From NCBI GenBank assembly GCA_028673005.1, contig CM054115.1, positions 3,951,501-4,015,500 on the forward strand: a stretch of 64,000 nt of DNA. Direction: 5' to 3'. The notes below the pieces were generated by a model. It saw nothing but the letters and a program-made list of their open reading frames with translations, did no database searches and had not been told where the DNA came from. The DNA is from Tanypteryx hageni. Taxonomy: Eukaryota > Arthropoda > Insecta > Odonata > Petaluridae. The position numbers were made by a program, and so were the translations under genes. Below are positions 12,654 to 24,424 of the stretch, piece after piece (the stretch's first letter is position 1; each line of letters begins with the position of its first letter).

Positions 12654-12993
12654 TGGACTTAAAACAACTTGCAATTATGCATAAAGTTGGGTCGGCTATT
12701 CGGAACATGAACATGTTTGGAAGAGGATGAATTTGGAGGTTAGGAAATGTATACCTTTTGATTATATTGAATTGTATCATCCACGGGATATGCATCAGAT
12801 AACGGCTACATTTCCTGAATTACATGAATTAGAAGATTGGTACCAGAGGGAACGATATCAGCCATGCCTAGAACAGTACAATAAAGGAGAAATTCATTTC
12901 GGTGGACCACCTCCTTTGAAAAAAGATTGTTATTTGTATTGTGCGAATTTAAAACGTGATAATGATTGTATTTTATTGGAAATAAAAATTTGA
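12654..12993 (+). pseudogene. Unrecognised small ORFs, possible pseudogene
   Basis: Two overlapping pieces in different frames look protein-like. MDLKQLAIMHKVGSAIRNMN (12654-12731) ends in TGA. An 88-codon ORF at 12727-12993 has IPFDYIELYHPRDMHQ and ELEDWYQRERYQPCLEQYNK. I do not recognise the family. The two could be one coding sequence broken by a frameshift near 12720, or a short two-exon gene. No intron, promoter or polyadenylation signal is convincing. It lies about 650 bp upstream of NUP210 on the same strand. Confidence 0.3.
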
Positions 12994-13034
12994 TCAACCT
13001 GCTCAATATTTCGTTTCATTTTTACGTATTCAAA

Positions 13035-13195
13035 TCCAAAATACCAACCCAGAAAGTTTAATTCGATTCGAATATACCGCGCATTCGGCGCTCTCAACAG
13101 CAAAATTATAGCTCGATTCAAATCCGCCGCCATCCAAGATACCAACAGCAAAATATTAACTCGATTCAAATTTCCCGCCTTCCAAAGATAACCTA
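13035..13195. repeat. Three degenerate ~50-bp tandem repeats
   Basis: Three successive units share CCAACAGCAAAATATTAA-like sequence followed by CTCGATTCAAAT and a CCGCC/CCCGCC stretch. The units diverge at roughly one base in five. The array lies 450-600 bp upstream of the NUP210 start codon and could belong to its promoter or to an old repeat; nothing decides between these. Confidence 0.5.
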
Positions 13196-13640
13196 CCATT
13201 GCGCATTACGATCGTATTTTGTTATGACGGCATTACGATCATCTTTTGTTTATCTTTAGCTCACAGTTCCACCGATTCGATACTTACACATATCGGTACT
13301 TTCGGCCCGATACTTTTGTGGTATCGACACTTTTCATTCGATACATCATATGAGTAAGGAATCTATTCATTCGTTTCGATTTCGTATCCCTACTTACAAC
13401 CCTTACAACAAATGAGCATAGTTTGTGCGTTACATTCTTTTGAATCGCGTTGCTTTTTGTTTTAGGATAGTTTTGACGGAAGTAATATACCTGAAACCTT
13501 GTCGATTGTGATTTTTTAATTTCTAAATAAAATTATTCTTATTAATATTTTAAAATGCAGTGGTAAATTTATCCAGTTCTTGTGCGACGACTTTCAAATT
13601 ATCATTTAAGGACACTCCATGTGGTCAGAGGGTCAGTTAG
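13196..13640 (+). promoter_or_regulatory. Probable NUP210 promoter and 5' UTR region
   Basis: Between the tandem repeats and the first ATG lies 445 bp, less AT-rich than the intergenic flanks. It contains repeated GATAC/TATCG words around 13280-13345 (GATTCGATACTTACAC, GGTATCGACAC). No TATA box position or transcription start can be fixed. The call rests on location only. Confidence 0.3.
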
Positions 13641-13804
13641 ATGATGGCGCGGATTTTGTCGAGATGCTTTTGCGTCCTGTTGATTGCGGTTATAACTTGT
13701 TCTGAAGCTTCCAAACTCAATGTTCCTAGAGTTTTACTTCCATTGTTTACTCAGCTGTCGACTAATTTTACTTTGGAAGTAACTGAAGGTGGCTGCTATA
13801 AATG
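13641..13804 (+). CDS. NUP210: NUP210 exon 1: signal peptide and mature N-terminus
   Basis: Two adjacent ATGs (13641, 13644) start [20 protein letters not shown], a hydrophobic signal peptide, followed by [16 protein letters not shown]. The mature start LNVPRVLLP and the later [15 protein letters not shown] are conserved gp210 features, with NFT a possible N-glycosylation site. The exon most likely ends at 13804 with TG, the first two bases of the Trp codon, and the intron starts GCAAGT, a GC donor. This gives CYKW then VTSRPD across the junction, as in the family. The only nearby GT (13808) leaves exon 2 out of frame. Confidence 0.9.
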
Positions 13805-14328
13805 GCAAGTATTTTTACTAAAGACTTTTCAAATTCAAAACCAACCGATGAATTATAGTATTACCTTTTAAAATAGCTGAACGAGTCTTGTATTGATTAC
13901 TTTTGAAAGTGAAATGTCACAATTTCATGTGATGCACCTAATGCCATGATTGAACCATTGAAGAACTATTTTATTTTAAAATGCAACATATCCTTTCTAT
14001 ACAAAATTTTAAAAATTGTAGATGCATTATACATTTTTTTGAGCATTTCATTATTATTATCATATTATTTGGTTCGATGTAAATTAATCGACCCATTACT
14101 CGATATACGTATATTTCATAAGAATATATTATAGATTTCAACTTTTGTTATGACGTGGGGATTTTGACATTCATATTTGCTTCTTTGGAATTATTTATTT
14201 TAAAACCTAAGATTTATTTGGAGGTTATGGTTTTAATTCTCTAAATATATGCTCGTGTGTATGAATAATTGCAGTTTTTCCTGGAAAACGATAAAGTTCC
14301 ATTTTTCGTATTTTTCTTTATATTTTAG

Positions 14329-14618
14329 GGTAACTTCACGCCCAGATGTAGTCACCTTATCTCCATTAGATGTAGATCAGCGTTTAGGCTGTTCATCTTT
14401 AGCAGTAGTTCGCAGTGCTTCGGCCCAGGATGGAGGCACTGCACTGACTGGACGTGCCACAGCCATTGTGCTGGCTGAGGAAGTACACTCAGGACTTGTT
14501 CTTCGGTGTGATGTAATAGTCGACTTAATACATTCACTGAGCATTGTAACAACCACAAGAGAACTTTTTGTGGAAGAAGCTCCAGAAGCATTTGAAGTGC
14601 GTGCATACGATGATCAAG
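14329..14618 (+). CDS. NUP210: NUP210 exon 2: first lumenal Ig-like region
   Basis: The acceptor is TATTTTAG at 14321-14328 and the donor AAG/GTATAT at 14618/14619. The exon encodes [34 protein letters not shown] and [20 protein letters not shown], all strongly gp210-like (RCD-VDLIH and TTREL blocks). It enters in phase 2 and leaves in phase 1. It lies 524 bp after exon 1 and is followed by the 15.4-kb element-rich intron 2. Confidence 0.93.
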
Positions 14619-15446
14619 GTATATATTTATTAAAGTATAAATATTTTAAAAAGAAATTACTGTCTTTAAATGAGTTGATTTTTTGAGGCAAACGAAAAGG
14701 TCTTCATTAAACTAATTTAATTTTCCAGAAGGCTACATTTCTGATTCTTGATAACATCATTAATTGAAAATTTATCATTATAGAAACAATGACAGCCTAT
14801 GGGAGGTGGATCATTAATTGATGGCATCGTAAACCGAGGGACCAGTGTATTTTGGGTAATGAATTTTATGTATGAAATAGAGAGTTTGCGTTGAGAATTG
14901 ATACAAAGGCTTGTAAAAGAGGAAGGATATTTATTACCATAGGGAAACACTTATATAAATTCAATGATCTCCCAGTGTATGAACTTTTGATCAAACAAAA
15001 TAGTTTTTAATACCAAAATACCATGCATATTGGTCCAATGAACAGTTGCTTCCTTTCTGGACTTGCACAATGCCATCTTTTGAAAATGCATTGGATAAAA
15101 AGTATTTATTTTCAACTTTAGTTTTTAGATGTGCCATATTGTACTTTTTAGTTATTCATTTTCCTTTTGTTGGTTACAATGTAAGATGTCATGATATTAC
15201 TAAGCATATTGTGAAACACATGGGTATACAGGCATACCTCAATTTGCTTGACCCTGTTTTAAGCAGTGGATTCATTATAGCATGAGGCAGGCCCATGCAC
15301 ATACCAGGTTTTCAAAAAAACAAAGGTGGCCGATTATTGAGGCAGCTCTAACCACATATGAATTAGAAATTCCATTTTTTATAGACTTGTGGATGTTAGT
15401 TATTATATCGTATATGGAACCCCATTTAGGGTCAGGATGTGATATA
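14619..15446. other. Start of NUP210 intron 2, no features
   Basis: AT-rich intronic sequence with no supported coding region. Short open frames at 14717-15466 on both strands show no recognisable motif. It ends at the target TA of the Tigger element at 15447. Confidence 0.5.
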
Positions 15447-17901
15447 CAGTGGAAACTGCTTAACACGAAATGTGGGGGACCAGCGCAAACATTTCGTCTT
15501 AACCGAATTTCGTGCTAAACGAATTTCATGATAACCTTTTTTTAGACCTTATATTTTATTCATTACATATATACATAAATAAATTATTTTATTCCAATAA
15601 TTTCATAAAAACAATGCACAAATATTAAGTATCAAGGTCGCTAAAGTAGTTCAATTGTCTACTTCTTAACAAAAAATTCCTTAATTTTTTTCTGTCTAGC
15701 ATTCATAATGATCTTTTTTCCACAAATTGTTCAAAATCATCAACCGTCTCATACAAACTGTCCCTATCTGTTTGATTTTCCAAAAACCGACGCACACTTT
15801 TTAGCATTCCACGGATATCCGCAGCACTTGGCACTGACAACATTCCGTCGTCATAGTCATCTCCACTTTCACTACTATTTTCATTTTCTTTTGTTGCACT
15901 TGATTTAACAATGTCCACAATGTCACTGTCTGTTAAATGTGGTGTAGTTACAATATGGTCATCCACGGCTATATAATCATTCAGCATGATTTCAGTTGTC
16001 AATCTCATGACAGACGACACGCGACCGAAGATATCGCACAATTCACTTTCAGTAGATGTATTTACCCTAATTTCCGTAGTCGACTCAGTTTCATCCTGTC
16101 CAGAAAACCTATCTGCTGATGGCGAAGAGGAAAATCCAGCGTGGCGAAAACAATTTTCGATTGTTTTCGCTGTAACTGACCTCCAAGCGGCATACAACAA
16201 ATGCAAGGAATCCAAAAGAGTCACGGGCTTAATTTCTTCATTTGATTCAATACCAGATAAATATTTCTGGAGTAATAACTTCCGATAGTGGCATTTTAGA
16301 TTTTTTTATAATACCCTGGTCACATGGCTGCAATACGCTTGTTGTATTAGGCGACAGAAAGATCAGTTTAATTGATTTCAGCTTTTCCACTTCTGGATGA
16401 GCAGGGCTGTTGTCGATAATTAAAGCTATTTTGCGCTTCTGGCATGAAAAGCGCTTGTCCAATGCCCTAACCCAGTCTGTAAAAATGTTTCCCGTCATCC
16501 AAGCTTTTTTATTTGCGGTGTATTCCACGGGAAGCTTCTTTACATTCTTGAAGCAGCGAGGATTCAGAAATTTACCCACAACAAATATCGGGATTTTTTC
16601 AGAAGCGTCTGAATTGCAAGCCACCATTACCGTAATGCGCTCTTGAGATTTTTTTCCACTAGAGCACTGCTCATTTTTAAAAGCTAAAGATTTTTCTGGG
16701 AGGCAGCGAAAAAAAATTCCGGTTTCGTCAGCATTAAAAATGTCCTAAGGCGCAAAGTCTGTTAATAATTTAGGCAAGGTAGAAGTTACCCACTCTGATG
16801 TCATATCACAGGAGACATCTCCCGACTTGCCGGAAACACTTAAAAATTATCCTATTTCTCACCTTCAACCGCTCCAACCATCCAGGACTAGATTTGAATT
16901 CAATTCCCAATTCTGATCCCAAAGCGTCAGCCTTCGCCATTAAAACAGGACCAGAAATTGGAGCATTCTGGGCTCTTGCATGCTTAAACCAGATGATCAG
17001 CGCTGCTTCCAAATCCTCGTGCTTTGCCATGCGTAGATGCTTCCGTTCTGTTTCAGACATGCTTCTCTCAAACACAGATGTAATTTTATCACGATTTTTT
17101 ATAATTGTTGACAAAGTTGAAAAGGGAATTTCGAACTCTTTGCAGATGTCTGTTTTGGTTCTATCACCGTTATCAACCGCTTGTAGGAGCTGCATTTTCA
17201 CTTTCAGCGGTATTGCTTTTTGCTTATGCACTTTACTAGTCATTTTTATGTGGGTCTTTTATCTTTTATAAAAATATAAAATCACAACTGAAAACGATCC
17301 CGAAAAAGAAAGAAGAACTTCGCTCACAGATTCGTTACACATTCGCTAACCGTTCCACACGGAAATTCAGAATCAACTGAGTAGAACTGTTCTGCATAGG
17401 TGTCTAGAGACGAGAGCAAATGAGGAGTTGAGCGTATTGAAATATGGGGAAAGGGAAGGTACAGTACAGATAACAATCTGCACCTCCAAATCCTTCCTTT
17501 CATTCGAAGATGGTAGTTCCCAGAATTTAGTTTATTGCTGCCAAGGAAATCTCGGTAGCAACCCTCTCAACGGGGGCGCGTGAGTTTCTCTGAGGTCTAC
17601 TAATGACCATGCCTATTGAAAGAGCAGGGGGAAGGAGGAGGTACAGCTGTGGTTGTGAGATTATTCATACTTCTATGTTAAGAAACGAGTGTGTCGTTTC
17701 GTGTTATCCCAAGAATTTGACGGGGATTTATTTTCAGGGGACTGAAAATTTTTTCGTGTTAACCGAAATTTATTGTTAACCATTTCACGTAAAACGAACT
17801 AATATACGTTGAAATGTATAGGCACCGGTAGGGACCGAGCCTGCATTTCGTGTTAACCGATATTTCGCGTTATCCGTATTCGTGTTAAGTGGATTCCACT
17901 G
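15447..17901 (-). mobile_element. Full-length Tigger element, inactivated
   Basis: The ends are CAGTGGAAACTGCTTAACAC (15447) and, inverted, CAGTGGAATCCACTTAACAC (17901), each flanked by TA. At 2,455 bp it is about full Tigger length. Subterminal repeats of a TTAACCGAAATTTCGTG type occur at both ends. The transposase is on the minus strand, opposite to NUP210. Confidence 0.93.
15703..17243 (-). pseudogene. Tigger transposase, nearly complete
   Basis: Starts MTSKVHKQKAIPLKVKMQLL at 17243 with a CENP-B-type HTH (DICKEFEIPFSTLSTII) and a second HTH ending SSPGWLERLKVRN. A frameshift near 16840 and an in-frame TAG near 16744 separate this from IFNADETGIFF (first catalytic Asp). The 16627-16247 frame then has the second Asp in LIIDNSPAHP and the third in VLQPCDQGII. 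Another shift near 16300 leads to the C-terminal part (YAAWRSVTAKTIENCFRHAG) and an acidic tail ending at 15703. All three catalytic Asp are kept, so inactivation is by two shifts and one stop. Confidence 0.9.
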
Positions 17902-18840
17902 TAAAAGAAATCCCAAGGACAGCACACCGTTTTTATCTCTCAATCAACCATTATTTTGGCTTTATTATTATTTTTAAAGAAAGGCGACTTTCTGAATGAA
18001 ACCTCCTCGCTGATTTATTTAGGATTTCATTCATACAGGAAATAATTTCAACTAGTGGAACTGTCAGTCAAAATAATGGGTATGACTAAACTAGGTGTGT
18101 TGCACTAAGGTGGCTGGCCAGCCAACCCGGCGACAGTAGTGCTAACGTGTGGTAGCGCTGGTCGCGTGAACTAATAAGGCAGGCATAAGTGCCACCTGGA
18201 CATGGTTTTCAGCCATTATCAGACCTCGTGTACATTTTTCACAGATTTTACTGAATTGTGCAATCCGCACCGTGAATAGGCGTCAAATGACACCTAAACC
18301 TACCTGATTCGTTGAGAACCCTAGGAGGAGTTCTGTGGACAACGCTTGCGTGTCAGTGTTTAAATATATAGATTTTGCCTGAATATAATGAAGTTTTTAG
18401 TTTTCTATGCCATTTGAAAGTTACCAATGAAGATAAGTTATTGAAAAAATGTAAAGATTTGCATCTGGCATTGACGGAAGCTGAAAATAAGTTGTTTTTG
18501 TTTTCAGGTTAACGGTGTATTTTTATTAATATTACACTTTAGTTTTCACGTCCATGGAACCTATCCTCATTGACATAATGACCCTGCTTTGCACAAATTT
18601 TGCTTAGCAGGAAATTTTTAGGAGCCTATCTGTCGTGTAAAAGGAGGTAATGCTGTATATACAGGGTGATGAAAAATTCACAGACTCAACCACGCGATTC
18701 CTTGGCAAAAATGAAGGCCCCAATGCCCTTGTCTAAATTTCCACCGATGCATAGTTTTCATGGAAAACACGGGTAAAGTGAATACCAATGTGGCAACACT
18801 GTAATGAAGAAAACTACTTGGTCATGACGTCTGTTTATCG
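17902..18840. other. Intronic stretch without genes
   Basis: No coding sequence is supported. A run at 18117-18200 is GC-richer than its surroundings (GGCTGGCCAGCCAACCCGGC). At 18658 TATACAGGGTGATGAAAAAT looks like a mariner-type terminus, but no partner end was found. Confidence 0.35.
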
Positions 18841-18849
18841 AAAGCGTTC

Positions 18850-18925
18850 ATTGCATTGTGTGGTTTAGGTGAGTGGCTAGAGTCCTGGCCTGCGAAGCAG
18901 CGGACTCGGGTTCAATCACACTTTT
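18850..18925 (+). repeat. tRNA-derived SINE head
   Basis: GTGAGTGGCTAGAGTCCTGG resembles an internal A box and GGACTCGGGTTCAATCACAC a B box, spaced as in tRNA genes, followed by a T-run. The acceptor stem is not preserved, so this is a SINE remnant and not a tRNA gene. The body downstream has no recognised sequence. Confidence 0.5.
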
Positions 18926-19342
18926 TTTTTCTTTCCATGAATTTCATATATTTCTTTAACCCTAGATTACTAACCATTCATCGGGCAGACGAAGACCAAA
19001 TCAAATACCCGTACTCCATATTTTTGAGTTCTATGTTTGGCTTTTTTTATAGCATCATTTTAGTTTGTGTTCTTCTAGTGTGACTGTTTACACAAGGGAT
19101 TATTTGATATGATTTTGTGCTATGCAACTGAGGTTGCCTCGCAGAAGAATGGTTAGCCTTAACGTTACTTGGTGGTCCTAAAATTAAGTCCTACTCTTAA
19201 GTCGATGATCGCTAATGTTCTGCAAATAGAGCTGCCTCAGGAGAGCTAGAATAAGGGTGAACTGAGTAAACGTTCGATATGTGCATTTTGTCCTTCTAAG
19301 AAGAGGAGAATAACAAGATATTACTGAAGTCCATGTTCACGT

Positions 19343-19555
19343 GCTATTTATTTATTTTTTATTTATTTCCATGCAGCCCCTAAACAGCCGTAATCGGCCT
19401 TTTACAAGGGGCTCATTAACATAATAACAAGGACTATCACAAACATCCATGCCCTAGGTGAAGAAAAACCCACCTAGGCGGGATTTGAACCCGCGACCTT
19501 CGGATTGGTAGGCGAGGACGTTACCCTGCCACCACCGAGGCCAGTTTGTGGAGAA
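19343..19555 (-). repeat. tRNA-derived SINE, full length
   Basis: On the minus strand the head (19553-19479) starts GGCCTCGGTGGTGGCAGGGT, carries a B box GCGGGTTCAAATCCCGCC that forms a perfect T-arm, and ends CTAGGTGG. A non-tRNA body follows (GGGCATGGATGTTTGTGATA; GAGCCCCTTGTAAAAGGCCG), then a simple AAATAAATAAAAAATAAATA tail reaching 19343. Head, body and A-rich tail are the standard SINE layout, with mobilisation by LINE machinery in trans. Confidence 0.8.
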
Positions 19556-20565
19556 CATAGTGGAAACGTGTTTGGAATGCTGTGATAAAATTTAATACAG
19601 TATTGTATGTTTAAATGTACCAGTGTGTGATGAAGAATTTAAAAAATTTAAGTGTATTTCTTTTTTCTTTTGTTAAAAAATATTATTATGAGGTAGTCTG
19701 CTAAATGAATGGTTAGTAATCCCATTTCTATTACGAAGGTTAGTAATCTAGGGTTAATGCGTTATTTTTACTTTACAGACTGTGCTAATAGTAAATGTTT
19801 GACACAAAAATACCAATAATCTTTAAGAAAATTTCATTTCTCGTAAACGTAACATTAATGATATAAAAATAGGCAACACACATAACACATGTGAAAGCAT
19901 AGCAGTCGACAAGCAGGACATTGAAATCGTAATAATGCTTGCTATTCTATAATAGTTAAAACACCTGTTATAGGAAGTGTTGGGTTTTGGATGCTTGGTA
20001 TTCACAATATTTTTTGTCCAATTTGCACAATATTTTGGTCATCCTTATGGCTCTTGAATATTTTGGTTGTACAAAAAAGGGTCTGTTCATTTTGCGGTAA
20101 ACTATGGAAATATGTTAATGTATTTTTGAGGACATACTATGAAGATCCATAAGAATTGGTTTGTTTATTAAATGTACTTTTAATTGCTGAGGGGGAGTGA
20201 AAACTAACATTAAGCCCAGACAATCACGAGGATTGAAACGTGAAACTTTAAGGGCATTGATTCCGCTCTATTTATTATTAGGTTTTCTATATTTTTATGT
20301 TGATAGTAAGTAAGCATAGTCTGAATTTATCCGATAGATGTTTTTGTTAAAATATTTAAAGATCAACTGCATAAATATTCAAGTTTAACATTTGTCTGTG
20401 GTAGCTCCTACAGTTTTACATGACGTATTAGTATTGCTTATGATATGATGCACGCTGAAATGAAAACTACGTTGAGAGGGGAAGCAATACTGCTAAACTT
20501 AAACAGCCATTGTTATATATGTTAGAAGAAAAATGTATTATACACTAGGCTGAGCAGTTTCACCA
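19556..20565. other. Intronic stretch without genes
   Basis: AT-rich sequence. The phrase TTAGTAATC(T/C)(A/C)... recurs at 18965-18975, 19712 and 19739, hinting at a small local duplication. No coding region or repeat terminus is supported. Confidence 0.35.
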
Positions 20566-20569
20566 GAGC

Positions 20570-20974
20570 ATAAAAGACACATGGTAACTTCCATCTGTTC
20601 TAGAGAGAGATCGGCGAGCCATCAAAGCTCTTGAGCGTTGTTGCTTTGGAAGCTCTTGCCCATTGCAAAATAGAAGATTTCATCACAAAGCATACTACAG
20701 TTTTCTTTCAAATTCAGGGAATTTATCCTGAATTTATAAATTCAGACCCTGAAGATTGGCAGAAAGAGAAGATTTCCAGAGAGGTCTTCAAATAGTTCAA
20801 GAACTTCCTGTTGTTAATGACAATGCAGAGAGGGGAGTAGCTCTTAACGAAGAGTATAGTGGGAATTTAACAAGAAATGAAGAACAGCTTCAGTTCCTCC
20901 TTCAGGTGGTACAAAACCATAGGAAGAGGCTGCCTGATTGCATCAAGAAAACAATAGGCGAGTTTCTCAAGTAG
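20570..20974 (+). pseudogene. Fragment of an unassigned, probably element-borne protein
   Basis: The clear part (20756-20974) reads LPVVNDNAERGVALNEEY, then SGNLTRNEEQLQFLLQVV and QNHRKRLPDCIKKTIGEFLK. The VNDxAERGVxLxEEY pattern with a following EEQLQFLLQVV block recalls the C-terminus of a multi-copy family of unknown function in invertebrate genomes; this is from memory. Only the C-terminal end is intact. It ends with TAG and an AATAAA-like AAATAAAT about 65 bp later. Confidence 0.4.
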
Positions 20975-21641
20975 AAAAGCAGGAATGTATCAACAACATT
21001 ATTTGTTATAAATTTCCAATTCTTAAATGTTTCATTAAAATAAATTTAGAGCGATGAATATTCTTTTTATATTCATTTTTTATTTCCTTTGATCACAGCC
21101 TACTTATAATTTTTAAAACTAAGTTTAGTGAAACTGGATGTAGTGCTGTTGAAATAAGAATTGCACACTTTTCTCATGCAGATGAGATTCACCCCACTCT
21201 TTTTAATTGAGAGAAAAATCTGTTGAAATGGCATTTTTCAATCATTAGGTAATGACTCAAGTATTTCAGGGTGGAGAGAGCAAACACTGCTTCCAAGCTT
21301 CCTGAAATAGGTTTTATGATGCTCAGAACAATATTTGATATTATGATATGACTGATTTTCCAAGTATTTAGGGCTCTGGATCCACCCCTAAGTATTATCC
21401 AGTGGTGGAAAAACTTCAGATGCAATGTCTTTATATGTAGTGTATGTATTTACCTGAAAACAAATGATCATACTTCCATGGTTTGATGTCATAGCCTGCT
21501 AAATAAACAGACCCTTATTTGTCTGACCAAACATTCAAGGACCTGGAAAGCGATCTAAATATTGTGCGAATTGGAGAAAAAATAATGTGAATATTATGAA
21601 TCATGTTCCCAACATTTCCTATACCAGGCATTTTAATAATA

Positions 21642-24204
21642 CCCTAAATTCCCAAGTATAACGCGCACTCATGCATAACGCGCAGGCTAACCTTCGGCTG
21701 TTTTCCGCATATCTCCAAAATTTCTAGTATAGTATTAGTAGTATATAGAAGTATATTAGTAGTGTATTACGCGCAGGACACCCGCAGAACATGGGATCGT
21801 TGAGATTAGCGTTTTTAAAGAATGCTACACTTTTAGCGCCCTTTCCCAACTCTCCTGTGCGAAGGAGAACATTTGGGAAAAACCCCTAGATACCGATTTT
21901 TCCCATTCTTATTTCCGAAACAATGACTACTCGAGGGTTAAAGAAAACTGGTTGGGGAGTGAGGTGTAAGGAAGTGGTGAGGGTGTCATGGGATGTGTTG
22001 GGATGGTGGGGGTGGGTAGAGGTGAACAAAACAAAAGAGGGACCAGACCTCAAGGGTGGTACGGCAGGGGGCAAGAGAAAGCTAGCGTAAACAGCCAGAG
22101 AATCTGAGTGTGAGAACGAATGTGGAGGGGACACATGCCTGTTGATGACTCACAGACAGAGAGACCTGTAATCTGCATCGCCCATTCATTTGTGGTTTGC
22201 AGTCTGGCTGTAACGTTGTGATCAACGAGGTATGGTGCTGAAAGTACGGAGTTTCGTTCCTCTTTGACAGAAACCAGGTGAGGTATTTTCAAGGATTTTT
22301 TGTTTTCCTTAAAAACATTGACATTATTTTTACTGAAACTTGTTGACTTTGTCATTTATGGAGTGTTACCTATTTCATTTTTGTTTATCCTGACTGAGAA
22401 ACGGTATGCTTTATGTGCGGTATTTCTTGATTTGGTAATGCACAGTTATTGAACCTAATGAAAAAATATTAATAATGTTTTCATTTTTCAAATTGTAGAC
22501 CCACCGTTGGAGCATAACCTTATTTAAAAATGCCAAAAAGAAGGAAATCTTACACGGCGCAGAAAAAGTTAGAAATTGTGGAATATGCCGTGATTCACGG
22601 TAATCGGCCAGCGTCCCGTTTCTTCGAAGTGGGCGAATCCAGCATTCGTGAGTGGCGGTCCCAAAAGAATTTGTTAAGTGTTCTACCTGTGGCAAATAGG
22701 GCACGAAGCAAACGAAAGGCGTTTTGGCCTGATCTGGAGCAAGAATTGAAGGACTGGGTCTATGCGCAAAGGAGTGAAGGAAGAGGAGTTTCAACTGTGT
22801 CACTTAAATGCAAAGCAATACAAATGGCTCGTGAGAAAAATATTAATAATTTTAAAGGCAGTAATTGCTGGTGTTATCGTTTTATGAAGCGAAATAGTTT
22901 AACAGTACGAGCAATTACATCTACCGGACAAAAGTTACCAGAAGATTGGAAGGTGAAAGTGGAAGAGTTTAATTTGTTTGTTGGGCAGGAAAAGAAGGGC
23001 GTTGAACCAAGTCAGATAGGGAACATGGATGAGGTACCTATGAGTTTCGACATGCCATCAAAATTTACAGTTGACGTTAAAGGCACCCAAGACATAAAAA
23101 TATGCACTGCTGGAGCTGAAAAATGCTGCTTTACTGTTGTGCTATCAGTGATGGCTGATGGAGAAAAGCTTCCCCCAATGGTAAATTTTAAGCGGAAAAC
23201 CATTCCTAAAGAGGAATTTCCTAAAGGTATTGTTGTGTGCTTAAACCCAAAAGGCTGGATGAATTGCGATATGCTGCGAATGTGGTTAACTGAGGTATGG
23301 GGAAAAAGGAAGGGATCATTTTTTAAACCAAAATCGCTGCTTGTATTGGATTCAGCTAGGCCACACATAGCAAATGATTCGATAATATTATTAAAAATTA
23401 TTCCAAGATGCAGTTGTTCCTGCAGGTCTAACAAAAAAGCTGCAACCACTGGACATATCCGTAAATAGATCATTCAAATCAAAAATACGAAGGCACTGGG
23501 AAAAATGGATGGTAGATGGTTTCCACTCCTATACAAAGTCTGGAAGGATGCAGCGAGCTTCTTATGCTGAAATTTGTAAATGGATTGTGGAATGTTGGGC
23601 CGATGTAACCCGTGAATGTATAATTAATGGTTTTAGGGTATCAGGAATTTATTCCCCTGATGTTGATGGGGGGGATGGAGGGTATTGTGATTCATCATCT
23701 GATGAAAGCGATAATTTTTCGCTTGAAAATTTACCGGACTCATTGGTTAAGAACTTGAATGATTACGATATAAATTGTGACAGTGAATCAGAAGATTTCG
23801 ATGGTTATGTTAATTAATAATCGAGTGGGAATAAAAGTTTATAAAGAATTTGTGATTTTTTATTTTTATATGTGAATGTGTTTTGTTTTGGAATTCATTA
23901 TCTTATTTAAAAAGGCACTGCGTACATTTTTTCAACTAATAACTCTGAATCTGCCTTAATTTGTCTTAGGTTGAATAATAATTAGTTCACTGAAATTCGA
24001 CTTTGTATCTGTAATGATTGCAATGCATGGTCATTTATGCCAGAAAATTTGTTTTTATCAAAGGAACAAAAAGAAAGAAGTTTCGATAGATTTCAGCCAT
24101 TTAGTGATTTCACGAAGTTAGTATGTATAACGCGCACTAAATAATTCCGAAAATTTTACAAAAAAACCTTGTATAATGCGCGCGTTATACTTGGGAATTT
24201 AGGG
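21642..24204 (+). mobile_element. POGK-type pogo element with TATAACGCGC ends
   Basis: The termini CCCTAAATTCCCAAGTATAA (21642) and its inverted copy ending ...GAATTTAGGG (24204) are perfect over about 20 bp. They continue into GCGC, and both are flanked by TA (21640-21641, 24205-24206). Length is 2,563 bp. The interior has a 900-bp leader without coding and a near-intact plus-strand transposase. The small number of lesions suggests a relatively recent insertion in NUP210 intron 2. Confidence 0.9.
22530..23817 (+). pseudogene. POGK-like pogo transposase, one frameshift
   Basis: Starts MPKRRKSYTAQKKLEIVEYA at 22530 with a Brinker/psq-type HTH (NRPASRFFEVGESSIREWR), then a CENP-B-type HTH ending NNFKGSNCWCYRFMKRN. 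The catalytic part has GNMDEVPMSFDMP (first Asp), KGWMNCDMLRMWL and LLVLDSARPHI (second Asp). A single frameshift between about 23385 and 23410 breaks the frame just before KLQPLDISVNRSFKSKIRRH (third Asp). The remainder (to 23817) ends in a Ser/Asp-rich acidic tail. Apart from that shift, about 430 residues are open. Confidence 0.9.
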
Positions 24205-24424
24205 TAATAGAATATCAAGTGTTATTACAATTTTAATGTCGTGCATGTCGTCTCCTATGCTTTTACATACGTTGTTCGTGTTGCCTATTTTACCACGCAT
24301 GCTAAACTTCAAACTGTGTTGTGATGCAAAGTAATGACACTATGCCAATACAATCTTTTATAATTTATTGGAGAACAAACCTGTAATTTATCCTCAGAAA
24401 ACCATTTTCTTATTCCAATATTCT

